Source: Methanobacterium spitsbergense (GTDB lineage Archaea > Methanobacteriota > Methanobacteria > Methanobacteriales > Methanobacteriaceae). From it: a stretch of 31,642 bases of DNA. The stretch is taken from assembly GCF_019931065.1 (NCBI RefSeq), contig NZ_JAIOUQ010000001.1:1-31642 (forward strand). Direction: 5' to 3'. The stretch's first letter is position 1. Every line of letters starts with the position of its first letter. Below the pieces are notes generated by a model. That model did no database searches. It was not told the origin of the DNA and saw only the letters and a program-made list of their open reading frames with translations. Both the position numbers and the translations under genes were made by a program. Shown here piece after piece: positions 16,981-25,089 of this stretch.

Positions 16981-17169
16981 ATGTGGGGACAACACAAAGA
17001 ACATATGATGGGTGGAATGGGTATGATGAGCGAGAAAATGATGGAAATGATGAGTAAGGAAGACATGATGATGATGGCAGCCATGAAAATGGATGAAAAA
17101 ATCGAAATGTTAGAACTTAAACTCAAATATCTTAAAAAAACTCGTGATATGTTAAAATCTAAAATGTAA
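16981..17169 (+). CDS. 62-aa methionine-rich small protein
   Basis: Nineteen of 62 residues are methionine (31%), concentrated in residues 9-37 as MM, MGMM and MMMM clusters with His5 and His8 near the front. The C-terminal half (38-62) is a charged helix (KIEMLELKLKYLKK). There is no signal peptide. GAGGTAG sits about 6 nt before the ATG, and a hairpin plus T run follows the stop, so it looks like a complete single-gene unit. Met/His clusters are typical of soft-metal (copper(I) or silver) binding or of Met-rich helices that bind hydrophobic partners. Neither role is proven here. No family recognised. Confidence 0.7.
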   Translation: MWGQHKEHMMGGMGMMSEKMMEMMSKEDMMMMAAMKMDEKIEMLELKLKYLKKTRDMLKSKM

Positions 17170-17185
17170 ATTTGTAAAAGACATA

Positions 17186-17221
17186 GTAGCTCAATTTGGA
17201 GCTATCCACATCCCTTTTTTT
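17186..17221 (+). terminator. terminator of the Met-rich gene
   Basis: TAGCTC (17187-17192) and GAGCTA (17199-17204) form a perfect 6-bp stem, extended by a G-T pair, followed after ten bases by a run of seven T. It starts 17 nt after the stop codon. Confidence 0.55.
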
Positions 17222-17461
17222 GTATGATTTGTTAATTTTTCCATAAAATTATTATAGATAAAAAAAAACGAGATCAATAATAATGTTAAACTATATAACA
17301 TATTACCACAATCTTGGGTAAACCATTCTTACCATACTTTGGAATTGTAACTTTAAGTTCATTACTCATTTTAATTAAATTTATTAATTAGGTGTAATAA
17401 GATCATATATACTGAAAGAAGTTGTTATATTCGTTATAAAAATTAGGGGGAGATTTTTAAG

Positions 17462-17848
17462 ATGGATAGAAATTTAATATTTGTGGGGGTTTTCTTGATT
17501 TTTGGTATTGTTGCAGTTTCGGGGTGTACATCAAGTCAAACCTCCATCGTGACAATACAAAACTCGTCTTTTAATCCATCAACATTGAATGTTCAAGTTG
17601 GAACTACAGTAACTTGGATTAATAAAGATACAACAACACACGATGTTGTGAGTGATACTGGCTTGTTTAACAGTGGTAATCTAACTAATGGAATGAGTTA
17701 TAACTATACTTTCAATCAAACTGGAAGTTTCGCATACCATTCTGCTATCCAACCATCTATGACCGGTACCATAGTTGTTTCTACAAATTCACCATCAAGT
17801 AATGGTAGTTCAAATAGTACATCAGGTGGATCTGGAATAAAATATTAA
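17462..17848 (+). CDS. cupredoxin-like lipoprotein with altered copper site
   Basis: A 128-aa exported lipoprotein. The signal peptide has lipobox VSGC with Cys22 as the lipidation site. Residues 27-107 have the plastocyanin/amicyanin fold pattern (SFNPSTLNVQVGTTVTWIN, then THDVV, then TGTIVV). A Ser/Gly/Asn-rich tail follows. Type 1 copper sites normally use His, Cys, His and Met. Here His60 and Met100 remain, but the usual Y-H-C-x-x-H-P-x-M reads YHSAIQPSM, so the ligand Cys is Ser94 and the second His is Gln97. A blue copper centre is therefore unlikely unless His93 substitutes. GGGGGAG lies about 10 nt before the ATG. It follows the Met-rich gene but has its own promoter-like region. Confidence 0.85.
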   Translation: MDRNLIFVGVFLIFGIVAVSGCTSSQTSIVTIQNSSFNPSTLNVQVGTTVTWINKDTTTHDVVSDTGLFNSGNLTNGMSYNYTFNQTGSFAYHSAIQPSMTGTIVVSTNSPSSNGSSNSTSGGSGIKY

Positions 17849-17869
17849 ATAAAAATAATATAGAAATTT

Positions 17870-17911
17870 TTTAGGTTTGTTAATACTGCAAACCTAAATA
17901 ATAATTTTTTT
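17870..17911. terminator. strong hairpin terminator between convergent genes
   Basis: TTTAGGTTTG (17870-17879) pairs perfectly with CAAACCTAAA (17889-17898) around a 9-nt loop, and T runs follow at 17905-17911. It lies between the ends of the cupredoxin-like gene (+) and the DUF2769 gene (-) and can serve the plus strand. The minus strand has only a short T stretch after the stem. Confidence 0.65.
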
Positions 17912-17934
17912 ATAAATCTATTTTAAAGTTTCTT

Positions 17935-18228
17935 TTATCCTCTTTGCTCCATTTCACTGCCATATAAACAGTATGAATTGTATATTTTTCCCACATCAAG
18001 GGATATGGCCAATGGACATGTAGGACACATACAGCCCTTTAGTTCTTTAATACAATCCAAATTTTTCCCAGTTACACAGAATAATTTTTCATTAGCATTT
18101 TCTGCACATTTATTCCATGTTGGACATGTTGGACATATACATGATCCTTTATATTCTTCTATTTTTTTATTTCTCTCACTTTCTGATAGTTCCATTACAT
18201 CGTGAATTAATTGCTCAAATTTATCCAT
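17935..18228 (-). CDS. DUF2769 cysteine-rich protein
   Basis: A 97-aa soluble protein with ten cysteines. It has two matching CxCPxCP blocks, CICPTCPTWNKC (residues 30-41) and CMCPTCPLA (66-74), plus C51, C59 and C87. This duplicated CxCP-TCP pattern is that of DUF2769, a family frequent in methanogens, presumably binding zinc or an iron-sulfur cluster (the family's function is not established). The N-terminal 25 residues are a charged helix. It is a single gene converging on the cupredoxin-like gene. Confidence 0.85.
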   Translation of the reverse strand: MDKFEQLIHDVMELSESERNKKIEEYKGSCICPTCPTWNKCAENANEKLFCVTGKNLDCIKELKGCMCPTCPLAISLDVGKIYNSYCLYGSEMEQRG

Positions 18229-18830
18229 ACATTATCAACCCCTTTTTCTTATCATATTATATTATGAATTCTGAATTTTAATTAATTTTCCAATAACAAT
18301 AATTTTTGCATAAAATATTACAAATTTATAATAAATATTTTTTCTTATTCTATTGAAAATGATCTTAAAAAAAATATAATAATTGTGGAGAATTTAATAT
18401 TGCCCATCAGGCACCCATAAACGCAGAAGAATAAAAAAAACTTATCAATATTTTCAAAATTTCTATCATTAAAAAAATGTGGAAAAGGTAATAAATAACT
18501 CTTAATTAGTTTTTCAGACTATATATAACCTAATGTGAGAATAATTATAAATTGTGTTATAGATATTCCCGTAATTTGATTCAATCTATTACTTGGAACT
18601 TAAATTATCTTTAACTGTATTATTTACATCTTTATTATTTTTATCTTAAATATTTTGCTTTATTCCATCATTCTAACTATATTTTTGTTTATATTTAATC
18701 AAGAAGTTAAATTGTTATACAAATTTATATATTTTTCAATTCTATTTAGATAACTTTTTATACTAAAACTTTTACATTTTAAATTAAATATTAACTTTTA
18801 TGAATTTATTTATAAAGGAGTTCTTTTGCA
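18229..18830. other. 602-bp AT-rich gap
   Basis: No supported ORF or RNA gene. A short less AT-rich patch at 18410-18430 (CCATCAGGCACCCATAAACG) encodes no convincing peptide. The last 60 nt contain TATA-like sequence and AAGGAG before the first gene of the surface-protein operon. Confidence 0.4.
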
Positions 18831-20267
18831 ATGATTTTAAATAATAAAAAAGGAAAATTTTTAATATTTTTAGTAATCATCTTAGTTGTGAGTATTACTC
18901 CTGCAAGTGCGGGATTAGCAAATGCATCAAATGGAAATGTTAATACAATACCTAAGATTGTAATTCCGAGTAAATCAGAAATATCCGACGATAATGAAAC
19001 GTCATTAAAGACTATAGAACAGGACACAAACGAGATACAAAATTATGCTGATTCTTTAGATAACGATTTAAATTATGTTAAACACCGAGCCGATGATTAT
19101 AATTGGAAATTTTGGAAATGGCCAAAAATAACCAAGGACATTTTAAAAACAGTCCCACAAATAATAAATACTTCAGATAAGCTTAAGGGTTCAGTGGATA
19201 AGTTAAATAATGAAGTAGAGAACCTAGGTTCAAGTTTAGAAGTGGATAGTGATTCTTATATTAATAATGTAGATAATCCTAAGTGTGAAAAAGATGCTCG
19301 CGCCATGGCTGATAAATTAACTGATCGTGAGGGCACTACTTTTACAGTTAAGAATATTAATGCTGGTGAATTAAAAAAGGGTGATATTGTCCAGTATTTA
19401 AGCCAAGATAAATATCCCCGATATCTTGCAGTTCAAGAAATAAAGACAAATAATAATACTGGAAGACAAATTTTAGGCAATTCACCTACTGATACACCAA
19501 TCACTATCCAAATGCTTGTTTTAAAAGGTACTGGAGATAAAATAATCGAAGTACCACTTACGGGTGAATGTATAGAATTATCACCTGCAAATGAAGTAAA
19601 TACAGAAAACGCGCTTCAAAATACCGTATATGTACAACAAGAAAATATAGACAAAACTGAAAACTCTGCCCACAAAGCACAAACCAAAGCTCACACATTA
19701 AACGGTATCAAAAATGTGTTTAATAAGGCAACAATATTTTGTGCTGTTGTTGGCGTAGTCCTACTAGCAGCCGGAACTGCTTCAGTATTTATATGTCCTC
19801 CGCTAGCTATTCCAATGATTGATGGATCGATCAGTATAACATTAGTGGGCATAATTCTAGGCAGTGTTTCCATGATACTACTTAAAGTATATGATAAATT
19901 TAACAACATGGCAAATAAATTGGAGAGTTCAGCTGGGCTTAATGAAAAAGATCTGAACACTTACACTAAAATAGAGGAAAAGATACCGTATAATATGAAT
20001 ATAACTACTTTTGATGGGATACCTATTGTAAAACAGCCACCAGTTAATGATTGGAGAGAACTTCAATTTCTCTTGGTTAAAAGTCCAGAACACGGTGACT
20101 TATTACCAGGTCCAGGTTTACAATTCCTGTACGGACCATACGAAGGATATACTGGTGAAGACCATTTTGAATTCGAGTTTAGAGGTAAAGATGGAAAAAT
20201 GGGCCATGTAACTGTAAATATCCGTATAAATCCCATACCTGTACTTGAAATACCCAAGGAGGTATAA
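18831..20267 (+). CDS. secreted, membrane-associated protein with C-terminal cadherin/Ig-like domain
   Basis: A 478-aa protein: signal peptide (8-27, cleavage after SASA or TPASA), a helical coiled-coil part (55-135), and a small beta domain with Cys151 and KKGDIVQYLSQDKYPRYLAV (185-205), which I have seen in other methanogen surface proteins. Two hydrophobic helices follow (about 300-325 and 328-348), then a C-terminal domain (395-470) reading FLYGPYEGYTGEDHFEFEF. That last block matches the YTP..GYTGTDSFTY pattern of bacterial Ig/cadherin-like (Big_9) domains. It is first in a four-gene operon of exported proteins. The next gene starts 2 nt after its stop, with the ribosome binding site inside its last codons. 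Role in the cell envelope inferred, partner unknown. Confidence 0.8.
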   Translation: MILNNKKGKFLIFLVIILVVSITPASAGLANASNGNVNTIPKIVIPSKSEISDDNETSLKTIEQDTNEIQNYADSLDNDLNYVKHRADDYNWKFWKWPKITKDILKTVPQIINTSDKLKGSVDKLNNEVENLGSSLEVDSDSYINNVDNPKCEKDARAMADKLTDREGTTFTVKNINAGELKKGDIVQYLSQDKYPRYLAVQEIKTNNNTGRQILGNSPTDTPITIQMLVLKGTGDKIIEVPLTGECIELSPANEVNTENALQNTVYVQQENIDKTENSAHKAQTKAHTLNGIKNVFNKATIFCAVVGVVLLAAGTASVFICPPLAIPMIDGSISITLVGIILGSVSMILLKVYDKFNNMANKLESSAGLNEKDLNTYTKIEEKIPYNMNITTFDGIPIVKQPPVNDWRELQFLLVKSPEHGDLLPGPGLQFLYGPYEGYTGEDHFEFEFRGKDGKMGHVTVNIRINPIPVLEIPKEV

Positions 20268-20269
20268 AT

Positions 20270-21463
20270 ATGAGTTTAAAATTTTCTCAAAACCTTCTAA
20301 TACTCATTGTAATCATATTAGTGTGCAGCATAACACCTGCAACAGCAGCAATACAAGCAAAAAATAATTCCTTAAAAGAAAATTACAATCAGACTTATGA
20401 TCAAGAGGATTACGGCCTTCATTTGTATACTCTATTCAGAGACACTGTTTTTAATACTTTTAATGAGGGAACTAGCACAGAACTAACACCTGAACAAGAT
20501 GCATACCTACAACAACAAGAGGACAGGTTATATACAAAATCAGATGCTATGCTTAATAATACTCAGGATTTCTTAAATTACCTAATAGATGAGAACTATT
20601 ATTATCATCCTGAGGAATACGAGAATCTAACCCAAGGAAAACTTCAAGACACAAGAGATGATACTGACAAATTCATAGCTGACGCAAAAAAAATGAAAGA
20701 TTATCTTAGTAATGATGCTAATGGCCCTAAAATAACAGGTATGATGAATATACAGTGTACATATGATGAATTATATAAATACGTGAATAATAGCACCTAT
20801 AATAAAGATAATATATTTGTACAAATTAGGGATTCTGATGGTTATATCAGGTATATGCGTCTTATTAGTATTGATAATTCTAATATACATTTAAAATCAG
20901 GGTCAATTGATATAAACGAAGATCCTAACAGATTTAATGATTTACATGTTTGGCATAGTGATGGTAAATATAGTAACCCTGATCTAAAGTTTAACATTCT
21001 TGTTAGCCCTTCAAATTATTCTTATAATGACTATATACTAAGGCAAATATGGAATAAACAATATAATGAATTGGTTGTGAAAGATTCTAGAATCAATACA
21101 GGAACTTCACTTGTTATTGCGGCGATTGGAGTAGGAGGTATTGGTGTGGCAGCTAACGGCGCCTATAGAATGTGTGATGGTTGTAAACCAAAAGTTAAAG
21201 CAAAGATAGACGAAGAAGTTCCTCTTGATTATCAGAATGGTTTGGAAGAATTCCAGGCCCTTTTAGTAAAGAATAGTTTAAAGTACAAATGCTCTAGTTA
21301 TCGCGATAAAATTTGTAGTATTTGTGGCAATTCAAAAACGATATTTGGATTTGGAGTAAGTGTCGCTGCATCCAGTACAGCAGTATTATTTTATATGTTT
21401 AAACTCAAAGCAGAATATGGCATCGACATTAGGAATTTACTTACTTATGAACCCCCCAAATAG
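20270..21463 (+). CDS. secreted/membrane hypothetical protein, divergent relative of the upstream gene
   Basis: A 397-aa protein with a signal peptide (5-27, ending CSITPATA, nearly the same as the upstream protein). It has a charged helical region (70-160), a middle beta domain with Cys163 and GYIRYMRLISIDN that parallels the upstream protein's PRYLAVQEI block, two hydrophobic stretches (about 279-298 and 361-378), and a cysteine-rich loop between them (CDGC, KYKCSSYRDKICSICG). It lacks the Ig-like end of its neighbour. Its ATG is 2 nt past the previous stop with GGAGGT inside that gene, so translation is probably coupled. No known enzyme motif. The shared order of elements suggests an old duplication. 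Confidence 0.75.
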   Translation: MSLKFSQNLLILIVIILVCSITPATAAIQAKNNSLKENYNQTYDQEDYGLHLYTLFRDTVFNTFNEGTSTELTPEQDAYLQQQEDRLYTKSDAMLNNTQDFLNYLIDENYYYHPEEYENLTQGKLQDTRDDTDKFIADAKKMKDYLSNDANGPKITGMMNIQCTYDELYKYVNNSTYNKDNIFVQIRDSDGYIRYMRLISIDNSNIHLKSGSIDINEDPNRFNDLHVWHSDGKYSNPDLKFNILVSPSNYSYNDYILRQIWNKQYNELVVKDSRINTGTSLVIAAIGVGGIGVAANGAYRMCDGCKPKVKAKIDEEVPLDYQNGLEEFQALLVKNSLKYKCSSYRDKICSICGNSKTIFGFGVSVAASSTAVLFYMFKLKAEYGIDIRNLLTYEPPK

Positions 21464-21477
21464 TAAATAGGAGAGAT

Positions 21478-22476
21478 ATGATGAAATATTTTAAACTCGA
21501 GATATTTTTGGTAGTTTTAATGATTATGGGAAGCTTTTCTGGAATCTATGCTATCAACCAGGTACAACACGATAATAATGGGACGAATATTAGTGAAAAT
21601 AATAATGTTACAGATGGTGCCAGAACAATATATGTTGCAAAAAATGGAACAGATAGAAATGATGGACTAACACCAGAAACCCCTAAACGAAATATTGAAA
21701 ACGCACTAATAGCTGCAAACTCAGGTGATACAATAAGAGTAGGGCTTGGAACATACCACACTAATCTTCAAATCAATAAAAACATCACACTAATTGGAGC
21801 ACAAAATACGGTTATTGATGGGCAAAACTTATCTAATTGCATAACCATCTCAACAGGAGTTACAATTACAATAGCCAATTTCAATATCCAAAACGGAAAG
21901 AATAACCGACTTTGTTATGGTGGAGGAATACATAATGAGGGCACACTAAACCTAGAAAACTCAACGATTACTAATAATACATCACATTATGGTGGAGGAA
22001 TCGATAACGGCGGTACAATGACTTTAACTAGGGTAACAACCATAAACAACAGCGTTAGTTGGGATGGTGGTGGAATCTGTAATAATGGTTTATTAACTAT
22101 AAAAGATTCAAGAATCACAAGCAATATTGCAACGGATGATGGTGGGAGCATCTCTAACACCGGTACAATGACTTTAACTAGGGTAACAATCCTAAACAAT
22201 AGCGCAAATACTAATGGTGGAGGAATTAGCAATAATGGTTTATTAACTATAGAGGATTCAATAATTACAAACAATACTGCTAATTCAGGTGGAGGGATCT
22301 ATAATACAAACTTATTATATGTATATGGCTCAACAATCATTGGTAATAGGGCAAATAATGGTGGAGGCATATTTAACTCAAATATTACTCGAAGTACGGC
22401 CTATATAGATGATTTAACCGTTATAACCTATAACATTCCAAATAATTATGCAGGCAAACCTTTCATTCCAGCCTAA
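21478..22476 (+). CDS. adhesin-like right-handed beta-helix protein, copy 1
   Basis: A 332-aa exported protein with signal peptide (about 5-25, ending GIYA). The mature part opens with ARTIYVAKNGTDRNDGLTP, typical of extracellular beta-helix proteins. Then come seven repeats of about 22-24 residues, each marked GG(G/S)I-x-N (for example GGGIHNEG, GGGIDNGG, GGGICNNG), the Chlamydia polymorphic-membrane-protein style repeat found in methanogen adhesin-like proteins. It ends NNYAGKPFIPA with no C-terminal anchor, so it is presumably secreted or held by other means. It is the third gene of the operon, 14 nt after the previous stop. An ATG-ATG pair gives two nearly equal starts. Confidence 0.88.
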   Translation: MMKYFKLEIFLVVLMIMGSFSGIYAINQVQHDNNGTNISENNNVTDGARTIYVAKNGTDRNDGLTPETPKRNIENALIAANSGDTIRVGLGTYHTNLQINKNITLIGAQNTVIDGQNLSNCITISTGVTITIANFNIQNGKNNRLCYGGGIHNEGTLNLENSTITNNTSHYGGGIDNGGTMTLTRVTTINNSVSWDGGGICNNGLLTIKDSRITSNIATDDGGSISNTGTMTLTRVTILNNSANTNGGGISNNGLLTIEDSIITNNTANSGGGIYNTNLLYVYGSTIIGNRANNGGGIFNSNITRSTAYIDDLTVITYNIPNNYAGKPFIPA

Positions 22477-22495
22477 AAAAGCTGGCACCCTTTTT
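22468..22495 (+). terminator. hairpin overlapping the stop codon of adhesin copy 1
   Basis: CCAGC (22468-22472) pairs with GCTGG (22481-22485) across the TAA, followed by CACCC and a five-T run. It could attenuate transcription between the two paralogues. The second copy lacks this structure. Confidence 0.4.
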
Positions 22496-22543
22496 ATTAA
22501 AACAAGAAGAAAAATTAATTTTAAAAAAAATGGGAGGAGAAAT

Positions 22544-23548
22544 ATGATGAAATATTTAAAAATCCCGATATTTTTAATGGTTTTAATGATTATGGGAAGT
22601 TTTCCTGGAATCTATGCTATCAACATGGTACAACATGATAGTATGAATATCAGTGAAAATAACAATGTTACAGATGGTGCCAGAACAATATATGTAGCTA
22701 AAAATGGTACAGACCGGAATGATGGACTAACACCAGAAACCCCTAAACGAAATATTGAAAACGCTTTAATCGCTGCAAATCCTGGTGACATTATAAGAGT
22801 AGCATCCGGTACATACATGGAGAATCTTCAAATCAATAAAAACATCACACTAATTGGAGACACACAAAATACAGTTATTGATGGGCAAAACGCATCCAAT
22901 TGCATAACCATCTCACCAGGAGTTACAGTCACAATCGCCAACTTCATCATAAAAAATGGAGGGAATAACCGACTTTGTGATGGTGGAGGAATGCATAATG
23001 ATGGCATTTTAAACCTAGAAAACTCAACAATCACAAACAGTACTTCAGAATGTGGTGGTGGAATCGATAACGGCGGTACAATGACTATAAGTAGGGTAAC
23101 AATCGAAAACAACCGTGCAAATTGGAATGGTGGAGGAATCTTTAATAATGGTATATTAACTATAAAAGATTCAACAATCACAGGCAATACTGCTGCAAGG
23201 AATGGTGGGAGCATTGATAACACCGCAACAATGACTTTAAGTAGGGTAATAATCGTAAACAACAGCGCAAATATTGATGGTGGAGGAATCGGTAATAATG
23301 GTTTATTAACTATTGAAGATTCAACAATCACAAACAATACTGCTGGCTCGGGTGGAGGGATTTATAATACAAACTTATTATATGTATATGGCTCAACACT
23401 CATTGGTAATAGAGCAACTAATGGTGGAGGCATCTTTAACTCAAATATGACTTTCGATAATAGAACTAGGGCCTATATAGATGATTTAACCATTATAACG
23501 TATAATATTCCAAATAATTATGCAGGCAAACCTTTCATACCTGCTTAA
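22544..23548 (+). CDS. adhesin-like right-handed beta-helix protein, copy 2
   Basis: A 334-aa tandem paralogue of copy 1. The signal peptide, the TIYVAKNGTDRNDGLTPETP block, seven GGG-x-x-N repeats and the NNYAGKPFIPA ending are all shared, and long DNA stretches are identical. Differences cluster in the middle repeats (residues 150-250). The start at 22544 is chosen because GGAGGAG is about 6 nt upstream and the signal peptide begins there. The open frame extends upstream to 22448, but that part overlaps the tail of copy 1. Last gene of the operon. Such pairs are usually variable surface adhesins; variation by recombination between copies is an inference. Confidence 0.88.
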   Translation: MMKYLKIPIFLMVLMIMGSFPGIYAINMVQHDSMNISENNNVTDGARTIYVAKNGTDRNDGLTPETPKRNIENALIAANPGDIIRVASGTYMENLQINKNITLIGDTQNTVIDGQNASNCITISPGVTVTIANFIIKNGGNNRLCDGGGMHNDGILNLENSTITNSTSECGGGIDNGGTMTISRVTIENNRANWNGGGIFNNGILTIKDSTITGNTAARNGGSIDNTATMTLSRVIIVNNSANIDGGGIGNNGLLTIEDSTITNNTAGSGGGIYNTNLLYVYGSTLIGNRATNGGGIFNSNMTFDNRTRAYIDDLTIITYNIPNNYAGKPFIPA

Positions 23549-23571
23549 AAAAAAGCCGATTGTATCCTTTC

Positions 23572-23581
23572 TTTTTTTTTT
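23572..23581 (+). terminator. poly-T terminator of the surface-protein operon
   Basis: A run of ten T lies 24 nt after the last stop codon. Archaeal RNA polymerase stops at such tracts without needing a hairpin. No other end signal is seen before the convergent tRNA remnant. Confidence 0.5.
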
Positions 23582-23789
23582 AAACTAGAGTTTTGTTCAT
23601 ATAAGTATAGATGGAAAAACTGCCAAAATTATTAATTTACTATTAAAAATGCTACTTAACACCTTTAAAATTTTGAAAAAGTCAATCTTAACAATACGCC
23701 TTTAATCATTATTTAAGATTACTAAAAGGAACATAAGAATAATTTATTTTATAAAATACTAATAGATAATGAGAATATATAAAAATAAG

Positions 23790-23870
23790 TCAGGAGAGGG
23801 ATTTGAACCCTTGTAGGCCTACGCCAGAGGACCTTGAGTCTACCCCCTTTGACCGCTCGGGTACCTTTTA
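23790..23870 (-). pseudogene. decayed tRNA-Leu(CAA) copy
   Basis: It aligns end to end with the intact tRNA at 24697-24779: the D-arm, CTCAAG anticodon-loop and TAGGCCTAC variable region are all recognisable. The 5' acceptor strand reads TAAAAGG instead of GCAGGGG and no longer pairs with the 3' strand. One T-stem pair and one anticodon-stem pair are also lost. The changes are mostly transitions plus one deletion, so this is a dead duplicate. It sits 826 nt from the intact copy in the same orientation. Confidence 0.7.
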
Positions 23871-24136
23871 AGTTCCTCTTTAAGCTCTTTCTCTAGTTTT
23901 TTTTCACCTTTATCTTTAAACTACTTTTGCAGTTCTTTATTGGCCTTTTTAGTTACTGCATCAATTAGTCCTTACTATTTTGCCCTCCAATTAAGATTGA
24001 CGTATTTTTTTATTAATTATCATAGTAGAATAGATTCGTTGCATTCTATTCCTAATAATTTATATTAATTTGATATCCTAACACATACTATTGTCCCATT
24101 CTTAGGATGCATTTAATTCTTCTAGATCTACCTGTA
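23871..24136 (-). pseudogene. remnant of a small charged-protein gene next to the tRNA copy
   Basis: On the minus strand, GGAGGG (23983-23988) looks like a ribosome binding site but is followed by ATA where ATG is expected. One frame then reads LIDAVTKKANKELQK up to a TAG at 23931-23933 and continues as FKDKGEKKLEKELKEELKR up to the edge of the tRNA copy. Start loss, a frameshift and a nonsense codon would make it dead. The charged reading could also be chance in A-rich DNA, so confidence is low. The remaining part (24000-24136) shows nothing. Confidence 0.25.
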
Positions 24137-24628
24137 TTATAAATTATTATTAAGATACATTGTTGACATTAATTTTTTTCCTGTTTCTGTTTTAAAAATA
24201 TTTTCTTGGATATTTTCAATTGCTTCTTGCTCATATTCTCTTCAAATATGTTTACTAGCATGTCTGCCTCAACAACTATCTGAAAATCAATATTATCTAT
24301 CTTTAAATAGGAATGATGGTTTCCGATTATGTAACAAACACGATAGATGATCTCTTCTGAAATATTTAAATCAGAAAGTATTTTACGTGCTATTGGTGGA
24401 CCTTCAATTTCTTGATATTTTCCTATTGAGGAGTTGTATTTCTTTTCTGAATTTTTAATGCCAATGTCATGAAGAATTGCTGTATAACTTATAATTTCTT
24501 TGGTTTTTTATCTAGAGATTGTTCATCACTGATGATGTGTGCAAAATCAAAAACTTTTAATGCATGATTGATTCTTCTCACATCCGTTTGAAGTGTTCAA
24601 TCATTTTCATCATTACTTCATTTTTCAT
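24137..24628 (-). pseudogene. frameshifted HD-domain phosphohydrolase
   Basis: Joining frames on the minus strand gives a protein of about 160 aa. It starts MKNEVMMKMIEH, continues RRINHALKVFDFAH, SYTAILHDIG with the HD pair, IIGNHHSY, and VVEADMLVNIFEE with the last metal-binding Asp, and ends NIFKTETGKKLMSTMYL before the TAA at 24137-24139. The H...HD...D arrangement is that of HD-domain metal-dependent phosphohydrolases. Frame changes are needed near 24595, 24505 and 24240, so the gene is dead unless the sequence has errors. It lies between the two tRNA-Leu copies. Confidence 0.7.
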
Positions 24629-24696
24629 AAATCCATCCCATACTTTATACAGATTTTTGATTTTTAACTATTCTGTTACAAAAAACTTAAAATAAG

Positions 24697-24779
24697 TGCA
24701 GGGGAAGGGATTCGAACCCTTGTAGGCCTGCGCCAGAGGATCTTGAGTCCACCCCCTTTGACCGCTCGGGTACCCCTGC
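24697..24779 (-). tRNA. tRNA-Leu (anticodon CAA)
   Basis: An 83-nt class II tRNA on the minus strand. Acceptor strands GCAGGGG (24779-24773) and CCCCTGC (24704-24698) pair perfectly, with discriminator A at 24697, as for archaeal tRNA-Leu. The D-arm contains CCGAGCGGTC, the anticodon loop is CTCAAGA (anticodon at 24745-24743), there is a long variable arm, and the T-arm AAGGG-TTCGAAT-CCCTT is perfect. No CCA is encoded. One T-T mismatch occurs in the anticodon stem. It reads UUG leucine codons. The island at 25337-30692 lies on its 5' side. Confidence 0.93.
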
Positions 24780-24886
24780 ATATACCATGATTGTTTGCAG
24801 ATTATATAACTTTTATTGTTATAAGAATATTGATGAATAACACTCAAAAAATGAGCTGTTAAATATTAATTTTTCATTGGAAATAT

Positions 24887-24968
24887 GAAAAACACCGAAA
24901 GTAGTGTAAATTAACTGGTACATCTATACTCCGCATATCAAATTGGTGTGTTTCGTAGATTTTTTTTT
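24887..24968 (+). ncRNA. candidate structured RNA with terminal T run
   Basis: GAAAAACACC (24887-24896) pairs at nine of ten positions with GGTGTGTTTC (24945-24954), closing a 48-nt interior. A run of T follows from about 24960. The shape, a closed stem then a T tract, resembles a small RNA with its terminator. No family is recognised, and chance pairing in AT-rich DNA is possible. Confidence 0.28.
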
Positions 24969-25089
24969 ATTTATCTCAAAGATCAGATATCTTTTCTAAT
25001 TCTAATCTATTTAAAAAAAACTTTCCCTTTACCTAATTATATTTTTCATCATTATGCTATAGAACCATTAAATTTTCGATGAAAATACT

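Noticed and set aside
17286..17369. 27-codon minus-strand ORF beginning MSNELKVTIPKYGKNG
   Set aside because: Peptide looks protein-like but there is no ribosome binding site and it is too short; may be a gene remnant.
21987..23337. Minus-strand frames of 95 and 169 codons opposite the adhesin genes
   Set aside because: They mirror the repeated GGG/N repeats of the plus-strand genes, have valine/isoleucine/proline-rich nonsense composition and no start signals.
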